A stretch of DNA of 28,240 bases from VRUE01 sp036266075 (GTDB taxonomy: Bacteria > Actinomycetota > Thermoleophilia > Solirubrobacterales > 70-9): contig DATANV010000017.1 of the NCBI GenBank assembly GCA_036266075.1, positions 1 to 28,240 of the forward strand, written 5' to 3'. The notes under the pieces were generated by a model. It was not told the origin of the DNA and ran no database searches. It was given only the letters and a program-made list of their open reading frames with translations. Both the position numbers and the translations under genes were made by a program. Positions 15,273 to 22,712 of this stretch are shown here, one piece after another; position 1 is the first letter of the stretch; every line of letters begins with the position of its first letter.

Positions 15273-15728
15273 ATGCGCGTCTCCGCGAAGGCCGACTACG
15301 CCGTGCGGGCTGCGGCCGAGCTGGCCGCGGCCAAGGAGGGACCCGTCAAGGGGGAGAAGCTGGCGGAGGCGCAGGACATCCCGCTGCAGTTCCTCGAGCA
15401 CATCCTGCTCGAGCTGAAGCACCACGGCATCGTCCGCGCCCGGCGCGGGGCGAAGGGCGGCTACTGGCTGGCCAAGCCCGCCGACGCGGTGACCGTCGCC
15501 GACATCGTCCGGGCTGTCGAGGGGCCGATTGCCCACGTCCAGTCTTCGCCGCCGGAGTCGATCGAGTACCGCGGCCACTCCGAGCACCTGCGGGAGGTCT
15601 GGATCGCCGTGCGCGCCAACCTGAGGGCGGTGCTCGAGCACGTCACCCTGGCCGACCTGGTCAGCGGCGATATGCCGACCGTCGTTGAGCAGCTCGCCGC
15701 CGAGCCCGACGCCTGGGCTCCCCGCTAG
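15273..15728 (+). CDS. Rrf2-family transcription regulator 1
   Basis: The 151-residue protein has an N-terminal winged helix: SAKADYAVRAAAELA (helix 1), KGEKLAEAQDIPLQFLEHILLELKHHGIV (helix-turn-helix) and RARRGAKGGYWLAKP (wing). It continues through the VEGPI stretch into a dimerisation helix. It contains no cysteine, so it cannot hold the Fe-S cluster of IscR or NsrR; it resembles the CymR type that senses sulfur status by other means. Its place between the TauE gene and the sulfate importer points to sulfur control. A paralog, identical at more than half of positions by eye, is encoded at 27125. The ATG at 15273 gives the usual Rrf2 N-terminus; there is no Shine-Dalgarno site, so it may be co-translated with tauE or leaderless. 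Confidence 0.87.
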   Translation: MRVSAKADYAVRAAAELAAAKEGPVKGEKLAEAQDIPLQFLEHILLELKHHGIVRARRGAKGGYWLAKPADAVTVADIVRAVEGPIAHVQSSPPESIEYRGHSEHLREVWIAVRANLRAVLEHVTLADLVSGDMPTVVEQLAAEPDAWAPR

Positions 15729-15788
15729 AGCCTCCCGGCCACGTGCATTTGTGCGCGCCCGGCGCGCCCAAACGCAGTCTCGCCCTCT

Positions 15789-15822
15789 TTCTTGACTTTC
15801 ATGATTGACATTGTGCTAGGCT
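15789..15822 (+). promoter_or_regulatory. Sulfate-importer promoter with operator-like core
   Basis: TTCTTGACTTTCA (15789-15801) holds a -35-like TTGACT, and TAGGCT (15817-15822) fits a TANNNT -10 element 19 bases later. Between and overlapping the -10, TTGACATTGTGCTAG (15805-15819) resembles the Rrf2-type dyad with one base less between half-sites. TTCTTGACTTTCA recurs exactly before the small gene at 19808. The leader would be about 45 nt. The stretch 15729-15788 holds only a GCGCGCCCGGCGCGC hairpin that may end rrf2 transcription. Confidence 0.55.
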
Positions 15823-15874
15823 GCCGCGACTCAATTCCCAATTAACTTCATCAAGAAAGAGGAGAACGGCTTCG

Positions 15875-16927
15875 ATGACCCACTCTGGCAAGCATCGTGG
15901 TAGCGACATAGGAAAGGCGGGAGCGGCGCTCGCGGCGCTGCTGCTCGCGATTGCCGCCGTCGCGGTGGCGGGCTGCGGAGGCGGTGGCAGCGACACGGCT
16001 TCCGGCAGCGGCTCGGGCGGAAAGCTCGACGTCGTCGGCTACTCGACGCCGGAGTCGGTCTACGAGGAAGCCCTCGAGCCGGGCTTCGAGGCGACCTCGC
16101 AGGGCAAGGACGTCAGCTTCAGCAACTCCTTCGGCGCCTCCGGCGACCAGAGCCGCGCGGTGGTGGCCGGTCAGCCGGCCTCGGTCGTCCACTTCTCCCA
16201 GGCGGGCGACATGGAAAGGCTCGTCGAAGAAGGGGAACTCGTCTCCAAGGACTGGGAAAAGCAGCCCTACGACGGCATCGCCACCGACTCGATCGCGGTT
16301 CTCGTCGTCCGCAAGGGTAACCCCGAGGGCATCGAGTCCTTCGACGACCTGCTCAGCAAGGACGTCGACGTGATCACCCCGAACCCCTTCAGCTCGGGCT
16401 CGGCGCGCTGGAACATCATGGCCATTTACGGCTCCCAGCTGAATGCCGGCAAGTCGCCCCAGCAGGCGCTCGACGCGGTCAAGACGGTTCTCTCGAAGAC
16501 GATCGTCCAGCCCGGCAGCGCCCGCGACGCGCTCGCCGCCTTCACCCAGGGCGAGGGCGACGTGTTGATCTCCTACGAGAACGAGGCGATCAAGGCGGAA
16601 GAGGAAGGCGAGGACGTCGAATACGTGATCCCGCCGAGCACGATCGAGATCGAGACGCCGATTGCCGTGACTGTCGACGCGCCGCCGGCGGCGAAGGAGT
16701 TTCTCGATTACCTCTGGTCCGACGCTGGCCAGGAGCTGTGGGCGGAAAACGGCTACCGGCCGGTGAATCCGAAGCTGGTCGACGCCAAGCAGTTCCCGAC
16801 CCCGAAGGACCTGTTCCAGATCGCCCAGTTCGGCGGCTGGGGCAAGGTCAACGACGAGTTCTTCGACGAGGAAAGCGGCAAGGTCGCCGCGATCGAGCAG
16901 GAACTGGGCGTCTCGACGAGCGGCTAG
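15875..16927 (+). CDS. sbp: Sulfate ABC importer binding lipoprotein
   Basis: The 350-residue protein has a lipoprotein signal ending in VAGC followed by a Gly/Ser linker, then a sulfate/thiosulfate-binding-protein fold starting at LDVVGYSTPESVYEEALEPGFEA. Typical stretches are FSNSFGASGDQSRAVVAGQPASVVHFSQAGDMERLV, DVITPNPFSSGSARWNIMAIYG and the C-terminal YRPVNPKL...FPTPKDLFQI. It binds sulfate outside the membrane for the CysTWA importer encoded downstream. GAGGAG lies 9-10 bases before the ATG. It heads the operon behind its own promoter, and the cysT start follows the stop by 6 bases. Confidence 0.9.
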   Translation: MTHSGKHRGSDIGKAGAALAALLLAIAAVAVAGCGGGGSDTASGSGSGGKLDVVGYSTPESVYEEALEPGFEATSQGKDVSFSNSFGASGDQSRAVVAGQPASVVHFSQAGDMERLVEEGELVSKDWEKQPYDGIATDSIAVLVVRKGNPEGIESFDDLLSKDVDVITPNPFSSGSARWNIMAIYGSQLNAGKSPQQALDAVKTVLSKTIVQPGSARDALAAFTQGEGDVLISYENEAIKAEEEGEDVEYVIPPSTIEIETPIAVTVDAPPAAKEFLDYLWSDAGQELWAENGYRPVNPKLVDAKQFPTPKDLFQIAQFGGWGKVNDEFFDEESGKVAAIEQELGVSTSG

Positions 16928-16933
16928 GGTGAG

Positions 16934-17830
16934 ATGGAGAGTCACCCGGCAACCCTCCCAGCGCCCCACCGGGCAGGCATCCGCCTGCCCGGTGTCGGTG
17001 TCGGGCTCGGCCGCGGGATGGTCGCGCTCTACCTGTCGCTGATCGTCCTGCTGCCGCTTGCCGCCGTGCTCGATAAATCGTTGAGCGGCGGCCTCGGCGC
17101 CTTCTGGGACTCGGTCACCACGAGTCAGTCGCTGGCGGCGCTGAAACTCACGGTTGTCTGCTCGTTGATCGTCGTCGCGATCAACGCCTTCTTCGGCACG
17201 GTGATCGCCTGGGTCCTGGTCCGTGACGAGTTCCCGGGCAAGGGGGCCGTCAACGCCTTGATCGACCTGCCCTTCGCGCTGCCGACGATCGTCGCCGGCC
17301 TGACGCTGCTGACGCTCTACGGCGCCGAAAGCCCGATCGGCGTCGACGTCGCCTTCACCCGCACCGCGGTCGTCGTCGCGCTCTGCTTCGTGACGCTGCC
17401 CTTCGTGACCCGCGCGGTGCAGCCGCTGCTGCTCGAGCTCGACCGCGAGATGGAGGAAGCGGCAGCCTCGCTGGGCGCCGGCGGCTTCACGGTCTTCCGG
17501 CGGATCGTCCTGCCGAACCTGCTGCCCGGGATCCTCGCCGGGGTGCTGCTGGCCTTCGCCCGGGCGCTCGGCGAGTTCGGCTCGCTGATCCTGATCTCGG
17601 GCAACATCCCCTTCAAGACCGAGGTCTCCTCGGTCTTCATCCGCAGCCAGATCGAGTCCGGCAACGTCTCCGGCGCAGCGGCGGTCTCGATCGTCCTGCT
17701 GGGGATCTCGCTGCTGCTGCTGGTCCTGGTCAGCCTGAGCGTCCGCTGGACTACCCACGGCGAGTCCGGTTTCTACGACCGCATCGTGAAGCCCCTGGCT
17801 GCCCGGATCGGTTTCGGAGGTATCGAATGA
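16934..17830 (+). CDS. cysT: Sulfate ABC importer permease CysT
   Basis: The 298-residue membrane protein matches the CysT/CysU subunit: LPGVGVGLGRGMVALYLSLIVLLPLAAV opens it as in family members, about six hydrophobic segments follow, and the ATPase-contact loop reads LDREMEEAAASLGAGGFTVFRRIVLPNLLPGILAGVLLAFARALGEFGS. It pairs with CysW to form the sulfate channel. The ATG at 16934 is supported because similarity already begins before the next ATG (17018). A 12-bp perfect hairpin (CACCGGGCAGGC, 16967-16978, with 16983-16994) lies in its first codons. The stop overlaps cysW by ATGA. Confidence 0.9.
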   Translation: MESHPATLPAPHRAGIRLPGVGVGLGRGMVALYLSLIVLLPLAAVLDKSLSGGLGAFWDSVTTSQSLAALKLTVVCSLIVVAINAFFGTVIAWVLVRDEFPGKGAVNALIDLPFALPTIVAGLTLLTLYGAESPIGVDVAFTRTAVVVALCFVTLPFVTRAVQPLLLELDREMEEAAASLGAGGFTVFRRIVLPNLLPGILAGVLLAFARALGEFGSLILISGNIPFKTEVSSVFIRSQIESGNVSGAAAVSIVLLGISLLLLVLVSLSVRWTTHGESGFYDRIVKPLAARIGFGGIE

Positions 17831-18666
17831 CCGCGAGCACCCCAGCCAAGTGGGGCCTGCGCACGCTCGGCCTCGGCTATCTCGGCCTGCTGCTGCTGGC
17901 CCCCGTGGCGATGATCTTCTACAAGACCTTCGAACACGGCATCGGCCCGCCGCTCGAAGCGATGACCTCCTCCGACGCGGTGCACGCGATCTGGCTGACG
18001 CTGCTGATGGTCGCCGTCGCGGTGCCGCTCAACGCGGTTTTCGGAGTCGGCTGCGCGCTGCTCCTGGTGCGTCACCGCTGGGCCGGCAACGCGGTGATCG
18101 ACGGAATCATCAACCTGCCCTTCGCGATCTCCCCGGTGGTGATCGGCCTCTCGCTGTTCCTGCTCTACGGCAACGACGGCTGGTTCGGGCCGACGCTCCA
18201 GGAATGGGGGATCGAAGTGCTCTTCTCGGTCCCGGGGATGATCCTCGCCAGCATCTTCGTCTCGCTGCCCTTCGTCGTGCGCGAGACCGTTCCGGTCCTG
18301 CAGGAGATCGGAACCGAGCAGGAGCAGGCGGCCTCGACGCTCGGCGCCAACGCCTGGCAGACCTTCTGGCGGGTGACGCTGCCGGCGATCCGCTGGGGCG
18401 TCGCCTACGGGGTCGTGCTGACCACCGCCCGCGTGCTGGGCGAGTTCGGCGCGGTGACGATCGTCTCCGGCTCGATCTCCGGCAAGACGGAAACGCTGCC
18501 GCTCTACGTCGCCAAGTCCTTCGAGCAGTTCAACGAGCAGGCCGCCTACGCCGGCGCGATCGTGCTCGCCCTGCTCGCCTTCACCACGCTGCTCTTGATG
18601 AGCGTCGGTGGCCGCAAGGCACGGTCGCAATCGCACTCGCAGTCCAACCCGGCAGGAGGTACCTGA
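17827..18666 (+). CDS. cysW: Sulfate ABC importer permease CysW
   Basis: The 279-residue second sulfate permease has about six membrane segments. The contact loop is IGTEQEQAASTLGANAWQTFWRVTLPAIRWGVAYGVVLTTARVLGEFGAVTIVSG, closely matching the CysW pattern of a tightly conserved TLGA...ALGEFG/VLGEFG region. The ATG lies inside the cysT stop (ATGA), so translation is coupled. The last about 20 residues are a polar, Ser/Gln-rich tail. Confidence 0.9.
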   Translation: MTASTPAKWGLRTLGLGYLGLLLLAPVAMIFYKTFEHGIGPPLEAMTSSDAVHAIWLTLLMVAVAVPLNAVFGVGCALLLVRHRWAGNAVIDGIINLPFAISPVVIGLSLFLLYGNDGWFGPTLQEWGIEVLFSVPGMILASIFVSLPFVVRETVPVLQEIGTEQEQAASTLGANAWQTFWRVTLPAIRWGVAYGVVLTTARVLGEFGAVTIVSGSISGKTETLPLYVAKSFEQFNEQAAYAGAIVLALLAFTTLLLMSVGGRKARSQSHSQSNPAGGT

Positions 18667-18667
18667 G

Positions 18668-19705
18668 ATGGCAATCGCAGTCGAGGGAGCGTACAAGCGC
18701 TTCGATGACTTTCAGGCCCTGGACGACGTCTCGATCGACGTCCCCGATGGCTCGCTGACGGCCCTGCTCGGGCCCAGCGGCAGCGGCAAGTCGACGCTGC
18801 TGCGGGCGATCGCAGGCCTGGAGGAGCTCGACGCCGGCAAGGTCACGATCCGTGGTGAGGACGCGACCGCCAAACCGCCGCAGAAGCGCGGCGTCGGCTT
18901 CGTCTTCCAGCACTACGCCGCCTTCAAGCACATGACCGTGTTCGGCAACGTCGGCTTTGGCTTGAAGATCCGCAAGTGGTCCAAGCAGCAGATCGACACC
19001 CGCGTGCACGAGCTGCTGCGGCTGGTGCAGCTCGACGGCCTGGCAGAGCGCTACCCCGACCAGCTCTCCGGCGGTCAGCGGCAGCGGATGGCGCTGGCGC
19101 GGGCGCTGGCGGTCGAACCGCAGGTGCTGCTGCTCGACGAGCCCTTTGGCGCGCTCGACGCCAAGGTGCGCAAGGACCTGCGCGGCTGGCTGCGCCGCCT
19201 CCATGACGAGACCGGGGTGACGACGATCTTCGTCACCCACGATCAGGAGGAGGCGATGGACGTCGCCGAGCAGTTGGTCGTGATGAACGACGGCCGGGTC
19301 GAGCAATCGGGCACGGCCACCGACCTCTATGAGCACCCCGCCAACGAGTTCGTGATGAGCTTCGTCGGCGAGGTCAACCGGCTCGGGGAGCACTTCGTCC
19401 GCCCGCACGACATGCAAATCGTGCTCGACGCCGACGAGGGCACCGTGGAGGCGATGATCCGCCGAATCGTGCCGCTCGGCTTCGAGGTCCGGGTCGAGGT
19501 CGTGCTGGGAGACGGGACCGACGTCTGGGCCCAGTTGACGCGCACAGAGCTGCAGCGGCTCGAGCTGCGCGAGGGCCAGATCGTCCATCTGCGGCCGAGC
19601 CAGGCCAAGAGCTTCAGCGGTGACTCCTCACCCGACGGCCACGGGGCCTCGACTCCCCGCGGCAAGCAGGGTGGGGACGACGCAGCAGTGTCTGCAGCCG
19701 CCTGA
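18668..19705 (+). CDS. cysA: Sulfate ABC importer ATPase CysA
   Basis: The 345-residue ATPase has Walker A GPSGSGKST (residues 35-43), Q-loop FVFQHYAAFKHMTVFGNVGFGLKI, signature LSGGQRQRM, Walker B LLLDEPFGALD and switch histidine in FVTHDQEEAMDVAEQ. After about residue 235 comes the C-terminal domain beginning FVRPHDMQIV, typical of CysA, ending in a disordered Ser/Gly/Asp-rich tail. It energises CysT-CysW. I use the ATG at 18668, with AGGAGG upstream and the cysW stop one base before. A hairpin terminator follows the stop. Confidence 0.92.
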   Translation: MAIAVEGAYKRFDDFQALDDVSIDVPDGSLTALLGPSGSGKSTLLRAIAGLEELDAGKVTIRGEDATAKPPQKRGVGFVFQHYAAFKHMTVFGNVGFGLKIRKWSKQQIDTRVHELLRLVQLDGLAERYPDQLSGGQRQRMALARALAVEPQVLLLDEPFGALDAKVRKDLRGWLRRLHDETGVTTIFVTHDQEEAMDVAEQLVVMNDGRVEQSGTATDLYEHPANEFVMSFVGEVNRLGEHFVRPHDMQIVLDADEGTVEAMIRRIVPLGFEVRVEVVLGDGTDVWAQLTRTELQRLELREGQIVHLRPSQAKSFSGDSSPDGHGASTPRGKQGGDDAAVSAAA

Positions 19706-19714
19706 AGAGGCGAC

Positions 19715-19751
19715 GGGACGGGGCGCGCTTTGCCGGGTGGCGCCCCGTCCC
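19715..19751 (+). terminator. Hairpin terminator after cysA
   Basis: GGGACGGGGCGC (19715-19726) and GCGCCCCGTCCC (19740-19751) form a perfect 12-bp GC-rich stem with a 13-nt loop, 10 bases after the cysA stop. No U-tract follows, as is common in GC-rich actinobacteria. Confidence 0.7.
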
Positions 19752-19765
19752 TAGCTCTACTGTTA

Positions 19766-19798
19766 TTCTTGACTTTCAAACTCAACATACTCTAGAAA
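19766..19798 (+). promoter_or_regulatory. Promoter motif shared with the sulfate operon
   Basis: TTCTTGACTTTCA (19766-19778) is identical over 13 bases to 15789-15801, and CTAG follows at a similar distance (one base shorter). TTGACT fits a -35 box. The -10 is unclear: TAGAAA (19793-19798) is spaced correctly but overlaps the Shine-Dalgarno site. The shared block suggests the same regulator acts on both genes. Confidence 0.45.
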
Positions 19799-19807
19799 GG
19801 AGCCGGA

Positions 19808-20014
19808 ATGAGCCGGATCGATGGAACGACGGTGGTCTCGAAGGGCCGCTTGAGCGGCGTGCTGAGGGGGGAGAGGCTGGCTGGTGGCTCCGGCGCCCTG
19901 GCCGAGGCGGCCGGCGATCGCCACCAGGTCGACGAGGCGATCTACTACCGCGCCCGCCTGATCCTCGGCGAGTCGCTGCGCCGCCCCGAGTCGCTGCGCC
20001 GCCCCTCCCGGTGA
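19808..20014 (+). CDS. Small protein of unknown function, sulfur-linked promoter
   Basis: The product is a 68-residue polar protein with no signal peptide, membrane segment or family I recognise. The N-terminal half is Gly/Arg-rich; the C-terminal half (HQVDEAIYYRARLILGESLRRP) should form an amphipathic helix. The end carries an exact tandem duplication (ESLRRP twice). A strong AAAGGAG lies 5 bases before the ATG, and the upstream region shares a 13-base block with the sulfate promoter, so it is probably a real, separately transcribed gene in the sulfur regulon. A terminator hairpin spans its stop codon. Confidence 0.55.
   Translation: MSRIDGTTVVSKGRLSGVLRGERLAGGSGALAEAAGDRHQVDEAIYYRARLILGESLRRPESLRRPSR
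19970..20005 (+). repeat. 18-bp tandem duplication
   Basis: GAGTCGCTGCGCCGCCCC occurs twice in direct succession (19970-19987 and 19988-20005), extending the small protein by six residues. Exact identity suggests a recent event. Confidence 0.85.
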
Positions 20015-20031
20015 GACCGGGCGGGGCGGCG
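19997..20031 (+). terminator. Strong hairpin over the stop of the small gene
   Basis: A stem of 15 pairs with one mismatch (left side 19997-20012, right side 20016-20031) closes on a 3-nt loop. It includes the small gene's TGA at 20012-20014 and lies 9 bases from the end of the convergent repeat-protein gene, so it may stop transcription in both directions. There is no U-tract. Confidence 0.65.
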
Positions 20032-20039
20032 GCCGACGA

Positions 20040-20747
20040 CTATTTACTGCCTTTGCCGCCGGTCCCTTCTTCGGGCGCCGGCGGTTCGGGCTCCTGCGGA
20101 TAGGCCTGAACCGCCAGGTTCCAGCTTTTCAGCGCAAAGGTGACTTTTGCCGCTCCCGCGTACTGGACCGCGACGGTGTGTCCGCCTTTGCCAAGCACCG
20201 TGGTCTGCGTCACCGTGTAGACCAGGGGCACGGCTTTGGCCGAGAACGCCGTGGACGGGGCAAAGTTGACTTTGCCGGTGTTCTGGCCGTCGACTAGGAT
20301 CTGGATCGGGCAGGCCAGTTCCACGCTCGGTTTTTCCGCCGTGCAGGTGGCGTTGCCCGAGAAGGTGATCACCGCCGGGGCGATCTCCGGCGTGGCGAAC
20401 GACGTGAATGCCGAGGGGATGTACCCGGCGGTCGTCGCCGAGGCGGAGAACGGGGCGGTGCCGGCGGCTATGCCGACCACCGGCGGCAGCGGTGCGTCCG
20501 CTTTGGCCACGTAGAGATTGCCGGCGGCTTTCTGTTTCAGGTAGAGCGTGTTCGCCGCCTTTTTCCTCAGGTAGAGCCCGGCGGCTTTCTTGTTCGTGAG
20601 GAAGACGTGGGAGGCCTTCTCCTGGGTGAGCAGCGAGCCGGCAAACGACGGGCTTACGGCAACCACGGCGGCCAGCGCCGCGGCAATCGCCACCACGGCG
20701 GCTGCGCGGGGTCTGGACAGTCTTCTGCTGAGCAATTGAACCTCCAT
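20040..20747 (-). CDS. Secreted protein with 10-residue repeats
   Basis: The 235-residue product has a Sec signal peptide (about residues 10-36, ending SPSFA). A short repeat region follows with four units of about 10 residues: FLTNKKAAGL, YLRKKAANTL, YLKQKAAGNL and YVAKADAPL. The remaining about 140 residues look like a beta-rich domain with two cysteines (NATCTAEKPSVELACPIQ) that could form a disulphide. The C-terminus is Pro/Glu/Gly-rich. The function is unknown; the repeats look like surface-exposed spacer modules. I list the ATG at 20747, but the TTG at 20735 has GGAGG five bases in front and may be the true start. Its divergent neighbour is pstS, so both may answer to the dyad at 20773. 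Confidence 0.7.
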   Translation of the reverse strand: MEVQLLSRRLSRPRAAAVVAIAAALAAVVAVSPSFAGSLLTQEKASHVFLTNKKAAGLYLRKKAANTLYLKQKAAGNLYVAKADAPLPPVVGIAAGTAPFSASATTAGYIPSAFTSFATPEIAPAVITFSGNATCTAEKPSVELACPIQILVDGQNTGKVNFAPSTAFSAKAVPLVYTVTQTTVLGKGGHTVAVQYAGAAKVTFALKSWNLAVQAYPQEPEPPAPEEGTGGKGSK

Positions 20748-20772
20748 CTTTCGGGGCCGCCGGGAAGCCTTC

Positions 20773-20789
20773 TTTACTAAAGAGGTCAA
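20773..20789. promoter_or_regulatory. Rrf2-type operator dyad upstream of pstS
   Basis: TTTACTAAAGAGGTCAA matches the dyad at 14274-14290 at 13 of 17 positions, and both are followed by AAAGT a base or two later. It lies between the divergent repeat-protein gene and pstS. TAGGGT (20807-20812), in the context GGTGCTAGG also found at the sulfate promoter as TGTGCTAGG, is a possible -10 element for pstS. The start of pstS follows about 60 nt later; the rest of the gap shows no other recognised site. Confidence 0.5.
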
Positions 20790-20871
20790 TAAAGTACAGA
20801 AGGTGCTAGGGTCTTGTCGAGTTAGTTGCTCAACTTTGTCCAGTACCCGGCAGGAAGGAACCGAAAACCGC

Positions 20872-21711
20872 ATGAGATGCAAGACCCTCGCCGCAATCGC
20901 GGTCGCCGCCCTTGGGTTGGTCCTGCCGGCCTCGGCTGGCGCCCAGACCCTGATTGGGTCCGGCTCCGTGGCTGCGCAGCCGGTGCTGCAGGCCCTCTTC
21001 AGCACCTACACCAAAGAGGTCAACCACAAGGTCCACTTCGTCTACACGGCGAACGGCGGCAATGCCGGCGTCAAGGACGTGCAGAACGGGGCCAGCCAGT
21101 TCGCCGGGCAGGCGCGCACGCCGCTGCCCAGCGATGCCGGCACGACCTACATCAAGTTCTACCTCGACGGCCTCTGCATGGACGTCAACCCGAAGAACAA
21201 GCTGTCCAACATCAGCATCCAACAGGTCCACGACATCTACCGGGGGCTGATCACCAACTGGAGCGCGGTGCCCGGGTCCGGTCTCGACACGACCATCGAC
21301 CCGGTCGGCCGCGACACCAACGGGGGGACGTACAACTTCTTCCTGCAGGCTGTGCTCAACAATGAACTGCCCGCCTCCAACGTCAACGCGCTAACCGCCG
21401 ACGGCCTTGTCGTCAACGCGGTCAGGCAGGACCCCAACGCGATCGGCTACGACGGGCTGGCCTGGCAGGGCAATGGCCAGAAGACGCTCAAAGTCAACGG
21501 CGTCAAATGCATACCCTCGAAGATCAGCGTCGAGCCGCTCAGGTATCTGCTCTCGCGCTACATCTTCCTGGTCTTGCCGGGTGACGGCAGCACCAGTCCG
21601 CCGGCGCTCCTGAAGTTCATCGACTGGGCGCGGACCAGCCCGCAGGCGGCGGAAGTGATCTCCAAAGCCGGCGGCGTTCCCGCCTTCAACAAGAAGGCCA
21701 AGAAGCGCTAG
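20872..21711 (+). CDS. pstS: Phosphate ABC importer binding protein PstS
   Basis: The 279-residue protein has a Sec signal peptide (cleavage near SAGAQ) without a lipobox cysteine. The mature part starts TLIGSGSVAAQPVLQALFSTY, the PstS ligand-loop pattern, and continues with YTANGGNAGVKDVQNGASQFAGQ, LSNISIQQVHDIYRGLITNWSAV and GRDTNGGTYNFF, the second anion-binding loop. The C-terminus is lysine-rich. It delivers phosphate to PstCA. AGGAAGG lies about 12 bases before the ATG. The next gene starts 2 bases after the stop, so it heads the pst operon. Confidence 0.87.
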   Translation: MRCKTLAAIAVAALGLVLPASAGAQTLIGSGSVAAQPVLQALFSTYTKEVNHKVHFVYTANGGNAGVKDVQNGASQFAGQARTPLPSDAGTTYIKFYLDGLCMDVNPKNKLSNISIQQVHDIYRGLITNWSAVPGSGLDTTIDPVGRDTNGGTYNFFLQAVLNNELPASNVNALTADGLVVNAVRQDPNAIGYDGLAWQGNGQKTLKVNGVKCIPSKISVEPLRYLLSRYIFLVLPGDGSTSPPALLKFIDWARTSPQAAEVISKAGGVPAFNKKAKKR

Positions 21712-21713
21712 CG

Positions 21714-22712
21714 ATGGAGGGGGAGTACCTCCCAGCTGAGTACGGCCCACGGTGGTCGGACCAGCGCGCCGAGCGGATGCTCGGCGCGCTGGTCTGCGCC
21801 GTCGTGGCGCTGCTCCTGGCGCTGATCGTCACCGTTTTCGTGCGGGCCTGGCCGTCGTTCGCCCACAACGGCCTCGCCTGGTTCGGCCCCGGCGGCAACG
21901 TCGACGAGCAGCTCAACACGATCTACCTATCCGGCCTCAGCGCCGGCCACTACGTCTACACCTTCCACGCCTGGCAGCTGATCTGGAGCACGATCCTGAT
22001 CACCGGCGCGGCGGTGGTGCTGGCCTTGGTCTGCTCGCTCTTCGTCTCGGTCTTCATCGTCGAGTTCGCGCCGGACCGGATGCGCGACGTGCTGCAGCCG
22101 GTTGTCCGCTTCCTCGCCAGCGTCCCCTCGGTGATCTATGGCCTGCTCGGCGTTCTGGTCGTCGTGCCGTTCATCGGCAACCATCTCGTCACCGAGTCGC
22201 AGAAGGCCTCGGTGGCGGGAGTGATTTCCCTCAGCGGCTACAGCCTGATGGCGGCGGTGCTGATCCTCACGGTGATGATCGCGCCGCTGATGGTCTCGAT
22301 CTTCTCCGACGGGCTGCGCTCGGTGCGGCCCGGATGGCTGGAGGGGTCGCTCGCGTTGGGGGTCAACCGCTGGCGGACGACGTGGAAGATTGCCGTCCGC
22401 ACGGCGCGGCCGGCGATCGTCGCCGGCACGGTGCTGGCGACTGCGCGGGCGATCGGCGAGGCTGTGATGCTGGCGATGGTCTCCGGCTCGGTCGCCTTCG
22501 CGCCGAATCCCGCCGACGGGATGATCTTCCTCTATGAGCCCTCGCGGCCGCTGGCGCCGACGATCGTCAAGAACATCGACTCGCTCGGTTCGGCACCGGC
22601 CAACGCGACGCTCTTCGCGATCGCCGCGGCACTGCTCTTCTCTGCGGCGCTGTTCTCGCTAGCGGGCTGGACGGCCCGACGGGCGATGCGCAAATACGGA
22701 GCGACCTCCTGA
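21714..22712 (+). CDS. pstC: Phosphate ABC importer permease PstC
   Basis: The 332-residue permease has about six membrane segments, with the N-terminal WSDQRAERMLGALVCAVVALLLALIVTVFV, the periplasmic loop and VRFLASVPSVIYGLLGVLVVVPFI, characteristic of PstC. The contact loop is LEGSLALGVNRWRTTWKIAVRTARPAIVAGTVLATARAIGEAVMLAMVSG. It forms the phosphate channel with PstA. Its stop overlaps the pstA ATG by one base. Confidence 0.9.
   Translation: MEGEYLPAEYGPRWSDQRAERMLGALVCAVVALLLALIVTVFVRAWPSFAHNGLAWFGPGGNVDEQLNTIYLSGLSAGHYVYTFHAWQLIWSTILITGAAVVLALVCSLFVSVFIVEFAPDRMRDVLQPVVRFLASVPSVIYGLLGVLVVVPFIGNHLVTESQKASVAGVISLSGYSLMAAVLILTVMIAPLMVSIFSDGLRSVRPGWLEGSLALGVNRWRTTWKIAVRTARPAIVAGTVLATARAIGEAVMLAMVSGSVAFAPNPADGMIFLYEPSRPLAPTIVKNIDSLGSAPANATLFAIAAALLFSAALFSLAGWTARRAMRKYGATS

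Noticed and set aside
16967..16994. Perfect 12-bp hairpin between sbp and the cysT body as an attenuator
   Set aside because: It lies inside codons that match the CysT N-terminus (RAGIRLPGVGVGLG), so coding constraint explains it at least as well; kept only as a remark in the cysT entry.
15851..17758. A 635-codon open frame on the minus strand, and other long antisense frames (for example 6915-8618 and 10033-11553)
   Set aside because: They lie opposite clear genes, are rich in Arg, Asp, Gln and Gly as expected from the complement of GC-rich codons, and show no family motif.
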